A DNA stretch of 64,000 nucleotides from positions 1 through 64,000 of the forward strand of contig CAJUGX010000003.1 of assembly GCA_910586385.1 (NCBI GenBank), written 5' to 3'. The notes under the pieces are model-generated. The model searched no databases. It saw only the letters and a list, made by a program, of their open reading frames with translations, and was not told the origin of the DNA. Source of the DNA: an uncultured Christensenella sp. (GTDB lineage: Bacteria > Bacillota > Clostridia > Christensenellales > UBA1242). Made by a program: the position numbers and the translations under genes. Shown in pieces: positions 43,301-53,500 of this stretch (position 1 is the stretch's first letter; each line of letters opens with the position of its first letter).

Positions 43301-45268
43301 ATGAAGAAATTTGTTCCGATTATTATAGTTGTTGCGTTGGTACTATGCTTTGCCTTAGTGCCAACTTTTCTTGATGGGTTCTCATCAAAGGTCTATCTTC
43401 CAAAGGAGGATACAGGCTATGAAATCAAGGCTTATGATGTAAACATTGAGGTAAACAAAGATGGCTCGTTTGATATAAGAGAACGAATCGATGTCCATTT
43501 CAATGCGGGAAATTCACACGGGATTTATCGATGGCTTCCACTTATTCAAACATCAACTTACAAAAACTCTAAAGGCAAGATTGTCAAAAAGAATTTCAGA
43601 GCGAAAGTGAGCAATGTGAGAGCCTTGGACAGTGAGACTTGGATTGTTGACAAGTTTTCTGAAAATGGAAATTATTTCTTGCAAATGGGCACAAGTGGCT
43701 CGATGGGTTATGTGCCTGCAGGTGCAGACAGAACTTATGCTTTCTCATATACTTATAATTTTGGAAACGACAGAGATAAAACCATGGATATGCTCTATTA
43801 CAACATTATTGGCACGGGCTGGGACACAAGCATTGAAAAACTTACTTTCAGCATCGAGATGCCAGAAGATGCAAGTGCAGATGGCTTTGAATTTTATGTT
43901 GGAAGATATGGCGAAAGCGCTACAAATAGTGATAGGGTGACCTCTCATTTTGATGAAAAGACTTGGGTGCTCTCTGGAAGTGTAGAAAATGGTTTGAGAT
44001 ACGGGGAGGCTGTGACAGTCTTCAAGGCTCTTGAGCAAGGGTATTTCAAATACAACACAAGTTATGCTTTTGACATAGGTATTCTTGTTCTTACACTTTT
44101 GGTGGTTGTGTTGTTGATTATTTTGTTCTTAAACAAAAGAAGAAAGCATCCGATTGTTGAGGTTGTTGAATTTAAGGCTCCTGACGACATAACTCCAACT
44201 GAAGCTGGGTATATCAACGACGGGAAGCTTACTGGTGATGACTTGTCATCTTTGATTGTGTACTGGGCATCAAAAGGTTTTGTGAAAATCAAAGAAGAAA
44301 ATGGCAAAGTAAGCATCCTAAAGACTGCAACGCAAGAACAACTTGAAGGAAAAATGAAAGAACATGAGCGCATCATGTTTGAAGATATGTTTAGGGGAGA
44401 AGTTCAATCAGTTGATGCGAAAGATCTCAACTTGAGTGCTGACACGGGACTTAAGTGCAAGAAGTCGGTCGAGAGCGCAACAGCTGATTGCTTTGACAAA
44501 AAGCCTGACAATCGTTTCAATGGAATTATGTTTTTCGCGGCAGTCCTCTTTGGACTTTTCACAATCAAAAATATCTATCAATCTGTTTTGATTGGGGCAT
44601 CAATAATTGTGCAAGGTTTGTTGGCAGTATGTACGATTGTTGGCATCTGTGTCATTCCAACACTCTTCAAGTATAAAGATAAGTGCAAGAAAAAGAAGTT
44701 TGTTGTGCTTTTGATACTTGATCTCATAGCGATTTTCGCACCAATAATTGCACAATTCTTCCTTACAGAGGCTTTCTGTGATGCCTTTGGTGCAAGATTC
44801 TATATAGCAGTGGTGGCAGTTTTGCTTGTGTTGGTTTATCCTGCTCTTGAGAGATACACCGAAAAGGGAAAAGAAATCTTGGGTAGAATCAGGGGATTGA
44901 AAAATTATATCCTTGTTGCTGAAAAAGACAAGATGGAAATGCTTGTAAATGAAAATCCATCACTTTTCTATGAGGTTTTGCCATACGCTTATGTTTTGGG
45001 TGTAAGTGATGTCTTCATGAAAAAGTTTGAGGATGTTGAAATAATCCAACCTTCAAGCAATCCGACACTGTTTGACAGATGGGTTTCATTTGTTGTCATC
45101 CGAGATTGCATCAATATGTCAGCAGCTTCAGTTCAACGAAATATCGCCGCATCTATTGCAGCAAAAACTGGAAAAGTTGTTGGTGGAATTGCAAACCACA
45201 TCGGTGGCAGTGGCGGAGGTGGATTCTCTGGCGGAGGTCACGGCGGTGGCGGTGGCGGAAGATGGTAG
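43301..45268 (+). CDS. DUF2207 membrane protein with Gly-rich tail
   Basis: A 655-residue membrane protein. It has an N-terminal membrane segment, then an extracellular beta-rich DUF2207 domain (about 45-235; VNIEVNKDGSFDIRERIDVHFN, then GNSHGIYRWLP), a membrane helix near 260, a cytoplasmic winged-helix-like section (about 295-400) and further helices at about 410-510. The tail is almost pure Gly/Ser/His (GGGGFSGGGHGGGGGG), typical of these proteins. The physiological role is unknown. It forms a two-gene unit with lemA. Confidence 0.88.
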   Translation: MKKFVPIIIVVALVLCFALVPTFLDGFSSKVYLPKEDTGYEIKAYDVNIEVNKDGSFDIRERIDVHFNAGNSHGIYRWLPLIQTSTYKNSKGKIVKKNFRAKVSNVRALDSETWIVDKFSENGNYFLQMGTSGSMGYVPAGADRTYAFSYTYNFGNDRDKTMDMLYYNIIGTGWDTSIEKLTFSIEMPEDASADGFEFYVGRYGESATNSDRVTSHFDEKTWVLSGSVENGLRYGEAVTVFKALEQGYFKYNTSYAFDIGILVLTLLVVVLLIILFLNKRRKHPIVEVVEFKAPDDITPTEAGYINDGKLTGDDLSSLIVYWASKGFVKIKEENGKVSILKTATQEQLEGKMKEHERIMFEDMFRGEVQSVDAKDLNLSADTGLKCKKSVESATADCFDKKPDNRFNGIMFFAAVLFGLFTIKNIYQSVLIGASIIVQGLLAVCTIVGICVIPTLFKYKDKCKKKKFVVLLILDLIAIFAPIIAQFFLTEAFCDAFGARFYIAVVAVLLVLVYPALERYTEKGKEILGRIRGLKNYILVAEKDKMEMLVNENPSLFYEVLPYAYVLGVSDVFMKKFEDVEIIQPSSNPTLFDRWVSFVVIRDCINMSAASVQRNIAASIAAKTGKVVGGIANHIGGSGGGGFSGGGHGGGGGGRW

Positions 45269-45290
45269 ATGCCTACTGATTATAAAAATA

Positions 45291-45320
45291 AAAACTGTTA
45301 AGGTCTCTTAACAGTTTTTT
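45291..45320. terminator. Bidirectional terminator
   Basis: An 11-bp stem AAAACTGTTAA/TTAACAGTTTT and a T run between DUF2207 and the convergent lipoprotein gene. Confidence 0.85.
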
Positions 45321-45333
45321 TTGTTTGATATTT

Positions 45334-46599
45334 TTAATGTGCGACAACTTCTCTGTCAATGTTGTTTTTGTTTTCGGAATTTCGCATTTTTCTTATACCA
45401 TTTAAGGCGTCAAGAGTTGCTGTTGCTGTGACGGATTTGTCTTGATTTGTTGCACTTTGAGTGTTTTCGTCTTGTTCAACTTTTTCAATTGTGTTTTCCG
45501 GAGTGGTTTTCTCATATGTCTCAAGGCGTGGCTCTGGAGTTTTGTCTGTGCTTGCATATGCAACTGGAGGTGTCACTGGCATTGGTGCTGTCATGCGATT
45601 GCCATAGTTTGAACCAGCATAGAAATTGTTTCCATATCCATAACCATTTCCATATGGTGCCATTCCATTCCCATATCTGCCAAAATTGTTGTATCCGTAT
45701 CCTCCATTGTATCCATAACCTCCATTATATCCGTAACCGCCAAAAGTGTCTATATTTCTGCGATTTGGACCATATGTGTCGGTGTTGCGTGAAGGGTTGA
45801 AACGGTCAAATCTGTTGTAGGCATTGTTGTATCTGTTTGGGTTTCGAAACAATCTTCTTCTATAAGGTCTTTCTGGCATTGTTTCAAAATCGTCTGATGT
45901 GTCAGTTTGCTGGTTGTCTTCATCATTATTTTGATAGGTGTCAATGTTTTTCTTGAGCACTGTTTTGGATTTCGTTTCTTCTTTTTCGACAATTGTATCT
46001 TCGGAGTTTCCTTGAATTGGAGGGCAATCTTGACATGGAATGTTTAGACAGTTTTCTATCTCATCAAGAGTGTTTAGGATGTTTTCATAATAGGCAGAAC
46101 GCATGTTTGAGTTGCAAGCCAATCGATTGTATTTTGCTCTGAGTTTGTCCTCATTTTTTGATGTGTTTTTCTTCATAGAGGAAATCGCCTTTGCAGAGGA
46201 ATTCATTTCATATTTCGAATTTTGAACTGCGCTTGTATATTTGTTTAAGGTGTTTGTCAGGTCATTTATTGCAGATTTTTGCGCCTTTGAAAGGGTGATG
46301 TTGCCCAAATTGTTTTTGAGGGTGGTTGCTCTCTCCAAAATCTCTGTTTTGTAATATTGTTCATTCAAAAGAGATTCTCTTGTCAGCTGACTGTTTTGAT
46401 AGAGTTCGTCGTTTTTGTTTTGGCTGTTTTCAAGAGCGATCTCTGTTGGACTTACTGTGCTGATGCTTGACAACGCATTTGCTGTTGAATCAAGTTGATT
46501 GCTTAAGTTGGAGACAGAAGAGGCACCTGAACTCTTTCCGCAAGCGGTCAAGCAAACGCACAACGCAATCCCTGTCATTCCGATAATAAATTTTTTCAT
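45334..46599 (-). CDS. Lipoprotein with Gly/Tyr/Asn repeats
   Basis: A 421-residue lipoprotein with lipobox LTAC (cysteine 20). A helical region (about 25-200, Ser/Asn/Lys-rich) is followed by an acidic linker, then a low-complexity Arg/Asn/Tyr/Gly segment with three tandem GGYGYN units, and a charged tail. The ATG at 46599 has SD TGGAGG. A frame opening at 46680 is rejected. It is divergent from spoVAC with about 105 bases between, so a spore-surface or cortex role is possible, but this is only inferred from position. No family is recognised. Confidence 0.65.
   Translation of the reverse strand: MKKFIIGMTGIALCVCLTACGKSSGASSVSNLSNQLDSTANALSSISTVSPTEIALENSQNKNDELYQNSQLTRESLLNEQYYKTEILERATTLKNNLGNITLSKAQKSAINDLTNTLNKYTSAVQNSKYEMNSSAKAISSMKKNTSKNEDKLRAKYNRLACNSNMRSAYYENILNTLDEIENCLNIPCQDCPPIQGNSEDTIVEKEETKSKTVLKKNIDTYQNNDEDNQQTDTSDDFETMPERPYRRRLFRNPNRYNNAYNRFDRFNPSRNTDTYGPNRRNIDTFGGYGYNGGYGYNGGYGYNNFGRYGNGMAPYGNGYGYGNNFYAGSNYGNRMTAPMPVTPPVAYASTDKTPEPRLETYEKTTPENTIEKVEQDENTQSATNQDKSVTATATLDALNGIRKMRNSENKNNIDREVVAH
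45689..45742 (-). repeat. Three 18-base tandem repeats encoding GGYGYN
   Basis: Three in-frame copies of 18 bases with a few substitutions each. Copy number could vary by slippage. Confidence 0.7.
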
Positions 46600-46703
46600 A
46601 AAACCTCCATTGTTTGTTTTAGTCTTTGCAATAAGCGGGTTTTTATTCGTTTGGAGGTTTAAGTTGATGTTTGCTGGCAATTATTATTGAAAAAGGAGAG
46701 TTT

Positions 46704-47159
46704 ATGGAAGATGCAAAAAGAAATGAGCAATACAACAAGTATGTCAGTGCAAAGATACCCAAAACAAAGTGGTGGCCGTCACTGTTCAACTCATTTTTGG
46801 TCGGTGGAGTGATTTGCTTGATTGGGCAAGGAATAAACGATTTGATTATGATGGGCTTTCCAGAGATGTCTCAGCAGTCTGCTTGGGCGTATACATTGGT
46901 TATTTTGATTTTTCTTGCCTCATTTTTGACTGGAATTGGAGTTTATGACCAAATAGGTAAGTTTGCAGGTGGAGGCTCAATTGTGCCAATTACGGGCTTC
47001 TCAAACTCTATTACAAGTCCATCTATCGAGTTTAAGAGTGAGGGAATTGTGTATGGAATCTGCGTGAAGATGTTTACCATTGCTGGACCAGTCATTGTGT
47101 TTGGAATTGTTTCAAGTATTGCAGTTGGATTTGTCTATTGGATAATAAGTTTATTTTAG
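46704..47159 (+). CDS. spoVAC: Stage V sporulation protein AC
   Basis: A 151-residue membrane protein of the SpoVA channel, which moves dipicolinic acid into the forespore and out at germination. The N-terminus has the motif Y.KYV..K.PK (NKYVSAKIPKTKWWPS), then four hydrophobic segments. GGVICLIGQGINDL and GGGSIVPITGFSNSITSPSIEFKSEGIVYG are hallmark regions (given here in parts). SD AAAGGAG supports 46704. It is first in the spoVACDE unit. Confidence 0.93.
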   Translation: MEDAKRNEQYNKYVSAKIPKTKWWPSLFNSFLVGGVICLIGQGINDLIMMGFPEMSQQSAWAYTLVILIFLASFLTGIGVYDQIGKFAGGGSIVPITGFSNSITSPSIEFKSEGIVYGICVKMFTIAGPVIVFGIVSSIAVGFVYWIISLF

Positions 47160-47166
47160 GAGAATT

Positions 47167-48165
47167 ATGAAAAAGAGAGAACAAACAATTATACTCAAAA
47201 AACAACCAAGAATCATTGGCAGTTATACCATTGTTGGGCCAAAGGAAGGGCAGGGGAATTTTGGAAAGTATTTTGATTATGTCATGAAAAACGATTGCTT
47301 TGGTGAGGACTCCTTTGAAAAAGCAGAAAGAAAGATGCTCGAAACAGCACTTACTGGTGTTATCCAGAAAGCAAAATTGTCACCAAAAGACATTGATGTG
47401 ATGATAGCTGGTGATTTGCTCAATCAAATCATCAGTTCGTCATACGCAGCACGAGCATTTGAATTTCCGTTTATTGGTGTATACGGGGCATGCTCAACCA
47501 TGGCAGAGAGTATGGCGGTGGCTTCGGTGTTGGTTGACGGTGGATATTGTGAAAACATCGTATGTTGCACTGGTTCACACTTTTCGACAGCGGAAAGGCA
47601 ATATCGTTTTCCGTTGGAGCTGGGAAATCAGCGTCCACCAACTTCTCAATGGACAGTGACTGGTGCTGGCAGTTGTATCTTGTCGCTCAAAGGGGAGGGA
47701 CCAAGAGTGACAAGTGTGACTTTCGGCAAAGTTGTTGATTGGGGAGTGAATGATGTCAACGATATGGGAGCAGCAATGGCTCCGGCGGCGAGAGACACAA
47801 TGATGAATCATTTCAAAAATACCAAAACCAAGCCGGATGACTATGATTTGATTGTCACAGGTGATCTTGGGAAACTTGGGAGTGAGATTTTGATAGATTT
47901 GATGGATGAAGAGGGGTACACGCTTGGAGTAAACTATTGCGATTGTGGTCAGATGTATTTCAAAAGAGAACAAGAGACACTGTGTGGTGGCTCAGGTGCA
48001 GGGTGCTGTGCGACAGTCTTCAATTCTTATATAATGAAGAAGTTTAAGGATGGGCAATATAAAAAGGTTTTGTTTATGCCGACTGGTGCACTTTTGAGCA
48101 CAACATCAAGTCAGCAAGGGGATACTATTCCTGGAGTATGTCATGCGATTGTGATTGAAGCATAA
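47167..48165 (+). CDS. spoVAD: Stage V sporulation protein AD
   Basis: A 332-residue thiolase-fold protein of the SpoVA complex that binds dipicolinic acid. GACSTMAESMAVASVLVDGGYCENIVC near residue 112 and NQRPPTSQWTVTGAGSCIL near 162 match SpoVAD well (quoted as separate parts). It starts 7 bases after spoVAC and ends 15 bases before spoVAE. Confidence 0.94.
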   Translation: MKKREQTIILKKQPRIIGSYTIVGPKEGQGNFGKYFDYVMKNDCFGEDSFEKAERKMLETALTGVIQKAKLSPKDIDVMIAGDLLNQIISSSYAARAFEFPFIGVYGACSTMAESMAVASVLVDGGYCENIVCCTGSHFSTAERQYRFPLELGNQRPPTSQWTVTGAGSCILSLKGEGPRVTSVTFGKVVDWGVNDVNDMGAAMAPAARDTMMNHFKNTKTKPDDYDLIVTGDLGKLGSEILIDLMDEEGYTLGVNYCDCGQMYFKREQETLCGGSGAGCCATVFNSYIMKKFKDGQYKKVLFMPTGALLSTTSSQQGDTIPGVCHAIVIEA

Positions 48166-48180
48166 TTTTGCGGAGGGGTT

Positions 48181-48549
48181 ATGTCAATATTTTTGGACTA
48201 TTTATGGGTGTTTTTGATTGGTGGAGCGGTGTGTATGATTGGTGAACTTTTGATTATCACAACAAACATCACCTCTGCCAGAATTTTGGTGACATTCGAG
48301 CTTGTGGGAGTCTTGTTGCAAGCGGTTGGGCTCTATGACTATATTTCCGATTTTGCTGGGGCGGGAGTGAATGTCCCTATCATCGGTTTTGGTGCGTCTC
48401 TTGCAAAAGGTGTGATTGGGGCTGTCAAAACAAATGGATTGCTCGGTATTTTTACTGGAGGATTTACTGCAGCTGCTGGTGGAATTGCTGCGGCGATATT
48501 CTTTGCATTCATCTTTGCATTGATTTTCAGGTCACATACGAAGAAATAG
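48181..48549 (+). CDS. spoVAE: Stage V sporulation protein AE
   Basis: A 122-residue polytopic membrane protein, the third SpoVA subunit. The fold repeats that of SpoVAC: FLIGGAVCMIGELLI, GLYDYISDFAGAGVNVPIIGFG and AKGVIGAVKTNG are typical. It probably closes the operon. No spoVAA, spoVAB or spoVAF is present, which matches the minimal ACDE set known in clostridia. Confidence 0.93.
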   Translation: MSIFLDYLWVFLIGGAVCMIGELLIITTNITSARILVTFELVGVLLQAVGLYDYISDFAGAGVNVPIIGFGASLAKGVIGAVKTNGLLGIFTGGFTAAAGGIAAAIFFAFIFALIFRSHTKK

Positions 48550-48599
48550 CATAATACCACATATAATTGGTGTTATGTGGTGCATAACACACAATATAT
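48549..48599 (-). repeat. Intergenic palindromic repeat, copy 3
   Basis: It contains ACCACATA/TATGTGGT as an 8-bp stem, plus the 19-base word also found (opposite strand) at 16131-16149. It lies between spoVAE and the yunB-like gene. Confidence 0.55.
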
Positions 48600-48662
48600 T
48601 GATTTATATCAAATGAGTGTGATTTATGAAAGATTTTTGAAGTATCTTCATAAATATATAAA

Positions 48663-49331
48663 GTGAAATACTATGAGCAGAAATATAAGAGGAGAAAAAG
48701 ACGAAAAGCGGTTGTGCTTCTTTCGATATTTTTCTCTTTTTTTGTTTTGTCATTTGTCTATGTTTATTGTGTTGTAAACCCAGTGGTGGTTGGGGCAGTT
48801 GAGCATATGATTTTCTCTTTGTCAACCTCTGCCGTCAGCGATGCCGTTTATGAAGTGCTCCAGAAAAATGACATCACTTACGAGGACTTGGTGGAGATTC
48901 AATATGACACAGAAGGGAATGTATCTCATCTTTATCTCAAAACGATTACACTGAATTTGATCGCGAGAGAATTTTATCAAGTTGCTCAGGTTTATCTTGA
49001 CAAAATGGGAAAAGATGGGCTTGACGTCTCCATTGGAGCATTTACTGGACTTCCATTTTTGGTTGGTGTTGGGCCCAAAGTGAATTTGAAATTGGTGTCC
49101 ATTGGTGCGATGACTTCCACTTTTGAGAGCAAATTTATCAGTGCTGGTATAAATCAGACAAATCACTCACTTTATATCCATCTTTATGCGAGCGTGAGTC
49201 TTATTTTGCCGGCGAAATCCAAGAAAATTGACAGCATAACAGAGATGTTGGTTGCGGAAAGTGTCATTGTAGGGAAAGTGCCTCAGATTTATCTTGGCGG
49301 AAACGCTAGTCTAAATTACACTCCGGTATAA
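48663..49331 (+). CDS. yunB: YunB-like sporulation protein
   Basis: A 222-residue protein with a basic N-terminus (KRRKRRK), one membrane helix (about 16-38) and an extracytoplasmic domain. VSHLYLKTITLNLIAREF, DVSIGAFTGLPFLVGVGPKVNLKLV and SASVSLILPA-like residues match YunB, a SigE-controlled protein involved in spore formation. The start is GTG at 48663 without an SD. A CATAAATA six bases before it resembles a SigE -10, so a leaderless start from a sporulation promoter is possible but unproven. Confidence 0.8.
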   Translation: MKYYEQKYKRRKRRKAVVLLSIFFSFFVLSFVYVYCVVNPVVVGAVEHMIFSLSTSAVSDAVYEVLQKNDITYEDLVEIQYDTEGNVSHLYLKTITLNLIAREFYQVAQVYLDKMGKDGLDVSIGAFTGLPFLVGVGPKVNLKLVSIGAMTSTFESKFISAGINQTNHSLYIHLYASVSLILPAKSKKIDSITEMLVAESVIVGKVPQIYLGGNASLNYTPV

Positions 49332-49423
49332 TTGCAAATTTTTTGTAAAAAATGCGATTTTGTTTTTAATTTTCTCCATTTTATTGTATAATTTCAGCAT
49401 AGAGAAACTTAAAGGGGAACTTT

Positions 49424-50182
49424 ATGGTTGAACAATTGAACGAAGATAACATCAAAGACTCAGTGAAGAAATCAAATTCTATGAGATTTTTGGCGGCATT
49501 CAACAACATTGATTATACGATTAAGGTGCGTTATAACATGAATCGCAGCACAGGATTTTCTGAGGCGGTAAGAAAGGCGGTTGCTTTCAATTTCATAATC
49601 AGAAAATATGAAGATGATCTCATAAGTTATGGCAGACTCAGAAATTCCATTGTCCACGACAATGGAGACTATGTTATTGCTGAGCCACACATTGAAGTTG
49701 TTGAAAAAATTGAAAAGATTGAAAGACTTTTGACAACTCCTCCAAAGGCTTTGGATGTTGTGGCAAGACGAGATGTTTTGAGTGTACACTCTTCAAAGTC
49801 AATGAGAGATGTCATTATGCTCATTGCCTCATCAACATATTCAAACATTCCAGTTTTCAATGATGACAACGAAATCATCGGGATTGCAAACGGGCAGAAG
49901 ATTTTGGATTCGTTTGGAAAGTTTTTGCTTTCAGGCGGGAGTGAGTCAGCTTTTTTGGATTCTGTCAAGATTGAGGACATGCTCTCAAAGCTTGAAAACA
50001 GCAATTATTATGCCTTTGCAAACAAAGATGTCACAGTTGAACAGGCTTTGTCTCTCTTTCATCAAAATTCAAAACTTTTGGCAGTGCTTGTCACCGAAAA
50101 TGGTGGGGCAAAAGAAAAGCCTCTCGGCATCATGACTGGCACTGATGTTTTGAAAATGAACAAGATTTTGGAGAATTATTAA
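49424..50182 (+). CDS. HEPN-like domain fused to a CBS pair
   Basis: A 252-residue protein. Residues 1-100 are helical and contain RNSIVH (R73 to H78), which fits the RX4-6H motif of HEPN ribonucleases, within the context YGRLRNSIVHDN. Residues about 107-252 are a CBS-domain pair (VLSVHSSKSMRDVIMLIASS, NIPVFNDDNEIIGIANG, then IMTGTDVLKM). CBS pairs sense adenine nucleotides, so this may be a nucleotide-controlled RNase or RNA-binding switch; that is inference. SD AAGGGGA. It precedes the ileS T-box leader. Confidence 0.65.
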   Translation: MVEQLNEDNIKDSVKKSNSMRFLAAFNNIDYTIKVRYNMNRSTGFSEAVRKAVAFNFIIRKYEDDLISYGRLRNSIVHDNGDYVIAEPHIEVVEKIEKIERLLTTPPKALDVVARRDVLSVHSSKSMRDVIMLIASSTYSNIPVFNDDNEIIGIANGQKILDSFGKFLLSGGSESAFLDSVKIEDMLSKLENSNYYAFANKDVTVEQALSLFHQNSKLLAVLVTENGGAKEKPLGIMTGTDVLKMNKILENY

Positions 50183-50196
50183 ACCTAAGATAATAG

Positions 50197-50226
50197 TTGA
50201 CTTTTTGTAAGTTGTGATGCTAAAAT
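50197..50226 (+). promoter_or_regulatory. Promoter of ileS
   Basis: TTGACT (50197-50202), an 18-base spacer and TAAAAT (50221-50226). Confidence 0.7.
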
Positions 50227-50232
50227 AAACAT

Positions 50233-50546
50233 AAATTTAATAACAAAGACGTTTGAGAAAAGACAAGGTTTTGCAAAACCAGATTTTCAGAGAGTTGCCG
50301 TTTTTGGTGAAAGGCAACATGATGGATGCAAAATTATCACTTTTCGAGTTGCTTCCCGAGCATCAGTGATGCTTTTTGCTTGAAAACTGATTCGTTTGAG
50401 TTGGTTGAGAGAATGAGCGTGAAAACTGAAGGTAGGCGGAGACGGTTGCTTCCCGTGAGTTAAGCAGGTGTGTGTTGGCACACTGAAAGTTTACAAGTGG
50501 TAGAAAGCCTTGGAGGTTCTTGTGACTTTCAAGGATTTTTTGTTTT
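50233..50546 (+). promoter_or_regulatory. T-box riboswitch, isoleucine-specific
   Basis: A tRNA-sensing leader that lets ileS be transcribed when tRNA-Ile is uncharged. The stem I apical region is seen as CAGAGAGTTGCC...TTGGTGAAAGGCAAC (50288-50317). The candidate specifier codon is ATC at 50336-50338, followed by the usual GAGTTG. The antiterminator is ACAAG (50493-50497) with CTTGT (50519-50523) around the bulge TGGT (50498-50501), which pairs with the tRNA acceptor end. The competing terminator is CCTTGGAGGT (50508-50517) with ACTTTCAAGG (50525-50534) and a T run. The T-box bulge sequence is less conserved than usual. This explains the gene-free stretch. Confidence 0.85.
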
Positions 50547-50561
50547 AAGGAGAAAAGAAAA

Positions 50562-53500
50562 ATGAAGAAAGAACAGGCGATGCCAAATTTTGTTGAAATG
50601 GAAAAAAGCGTTTTGAAGTTTTGGGACGACAAAAAGGTTTTTGAAAATCTGAAGGAGAAAAACAAAAAGACTGGAAAGTATTTTGCCACTCTTGATGGAC
50701 CAATCACGGCAAACTATATCATGGGTTTGCATCATGCTTATGGCAGAACATACAAGGACGCTATGATAAAATATCAAGCAATGAAAGGGTGCGACATGCA
50801 CTACCAAAATGGTTTTGATGCACATGGTCTTCCAGTTGAACTTAGGGTTGAGGGCGAACTTGGACTTGACAGCAAAAAAGAAATTGAAAAATATGGCATT
50901 GACAAGTTTGTTGAGCAATGCTTGAAAACAGTAGAAAAATATTCTGCACTTCAAACAGAGTCATCAAAGAGACTTGGACAATGGATGAACTGGGATGATA
51001 GCTATTTCACAAACAGTGACAGCAACATCACTGCAATTTGGCATTTTTTGAAGAAGTGTCAAGAGAAAAATTGGCTCTCTCTTGCATATCGTCCAATGCC
51101 TTGGTGTACTCGTTGTGGGACAAGTCTTTCAGAGCATGAGATGAGCGATGCTGATGCTTACAAAGATGTGACATGTCAAGCAATTTTCTTCAAGTGTCCA
51201 ATCCTTGGGACAAACAATGATATATTGGTGTGGACGACCACTCCATGGACTTTGTCATCAAATGTTGCAGTCGCGGTAAATCCAGAACTCGAGTACAACA
51301 TCGTAAAAATCAAATCCAGTGAAAGAAACCTCATCGTTCTTAAGGACGCAATGAAGGTTTTGAAAGAGGACGTTGACAAAGTAGTTGGCACTGTCAAAGG
51401 AAGTGAACTCGTTGGGTTGACTTATGAGACTTGCTTCCCAGAGCTTCCAGAGCAAAACTTTGAGCATAAAATTGTTGCTTGGGATGCAGTTGACGCCACA
51501 GAGGGAAGTGGTGCTGTGCATATCGCTCCAGGTTGCGGTGCGGAGGACTTCGAACTTGGCAAGAAACTTGGACTCAAAAACATCATTCCAATCGACGAGG
51601 CAGGGCGTTTCTATTCAAATTTTGGTGTTCTCAGTGGAATGGATGCAAACAGCGACGAGACTCGTGACTTTGTGTTCTCGCTTATGAAAGAGAGAAACAA
51701 AACTTATTACACACACAAATATACTCACAGATATCCACACTGCTGGAGATGTAAACATCCACTTCTTTTCAGACTTGTGGAGCAGTGGGTTATCAAAATG
51801 GACGAAATCAGACCACAACTCATCAGTGCAGTTGACAAAGTTGAGTTTCAACCTGAGTTTATGAAAAAGCGTATGCTTGATTGGCTCAACAACATGGGTG
51901 ATTGGGCGATTTCACGTTCGAGATATTACGGGATTCCATTGCCATTTTATCCATGCAAAAAGTGTGGCAAGGTGACAGTTGTTGGAAGTCTTGCCGAACT
52001 TGAAAAACTTTCAAGCAAAGAAGAGGTTGATGCTCTTCCACACATCCACAGACCACATATCGACAAAATCAAAATCACATGTCCACACTGTGGAGAAAAA
52101 GTTGAAAGAATCAAAGAGGTTGGCGACTGCTGGCTTGATGCGGGCATAACACCATTTTCAACAAACAATTATTTCACAGACAAGGCATTTTTCGAAAAGA
52201 ACTTCCCTGTTGAATGTGTCATTGAAGGAAAAGAACAAATAAGACTTTGGTTCTATTCACTTCTCGTGATGAGCGTTGTGCTTACTGGCAAAGCACCATA
52301 CAAAAAGATTTCGACTTATCCTATGCTTCTTGCTCAAGACGGAAAGAAACTCTCAAAATCAAGTCCAAACAACATCCCTCTTGATGTTGTCTTCAACGAG
52401 ATTGGTGCGGACATCGTGAGATACAATTTTGTAAACACTCCACTTATCAATGATGTCAAGTTTGGAAGAGAGACTTGTGACGAAGTGAGAAGAAAACTTC
52501 TTGGACTTTGGAATGCATACATCTTCCTCAACACGTATGCTTGCATTGACAAGCCAGATCTCACAAACTACAAACCAGACGAAAAGAGTTTGTTGTTTAT
52601 TGACAGGTGGCTTATCAATCGTGTAAACGAGTTTGCAAGTCATTCTGACAAAGAATATGCAGTGCAAAATTTTGGTGCAATTGTCAAAGACTTTGAGGTC
52701 TTGATTGACGAACTTACAAATTGGTATATAAGAAACAATAGGAGACGTTTCTACAAGAGTGAGAACGGGACTGACAAACTCAATGCTTATTTCTGTTTGA
52801 ATTATGCAATCAAAAACATTGCGATGACGATGTTTCCAATCATTCCTTTCTTCAGTGAGTATTTGTGGCAAAATTGTGTGAGAGAGCTTGACAAAAATGC
52901 TCCAGAAAGTGTTGCACTCTTTGGATTTAATCCTTGTGAATTTAAGGTTGAAGACCATGGCTATACACAAATGACTGACTTGGCAAGAAACATCATGTCA
53001 ACAGCACAAAGACTTAGAAATGAAAACCAAATCAAAGTTAAACAACCACTCAAGAAAATGTATGTTTCAGGAAGTGGAAACATTGAAGCTGTTTTGAAAG
53101 AAATGGGTGACATCATCAAAGATGAACTCAACGTCAAAGAGCTTGAATGTGTAGGCGATGACAGCATGTTCAACGATGAATATTTGTCAGTGAACTTCAA
53201 AAAAGCTGGTGCGGTGCTTAAGGGTGATGTTCAAAAACTTAAGACGGCTCTTGCTGGACTTTCTGAAGAAGAAAACGCCAAAGTTATGACTGGATATAAA
53301 GCTGGAAAAGTGACTGTCGGAGAATTTTCAGATTTGGACAGTGAACTTTTCAATCTCGAAAAGAAACCAAAGCAAGACTTTGTTATTGCACATGAAAATG
53401 GAAATACTGTCGTGCTTGATATAAACCTTGATAAAGCACTTATTATGGAAGGTTTGTATCGTGAGTTTGTCAGAAGTTTGCAAGTTTTGAGAAAAGATGC

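Noticed and set aside
45689..45742. Short direct repeats as a CRISPR array
   Set aside because: The 18-base units are contiguous, in frame and coding, with no spacers and no cas genes nearby.
52359..52970. A 203-codon minus-strand frame
   Set aside because: Antisense to ileS with no recognisable protein features.
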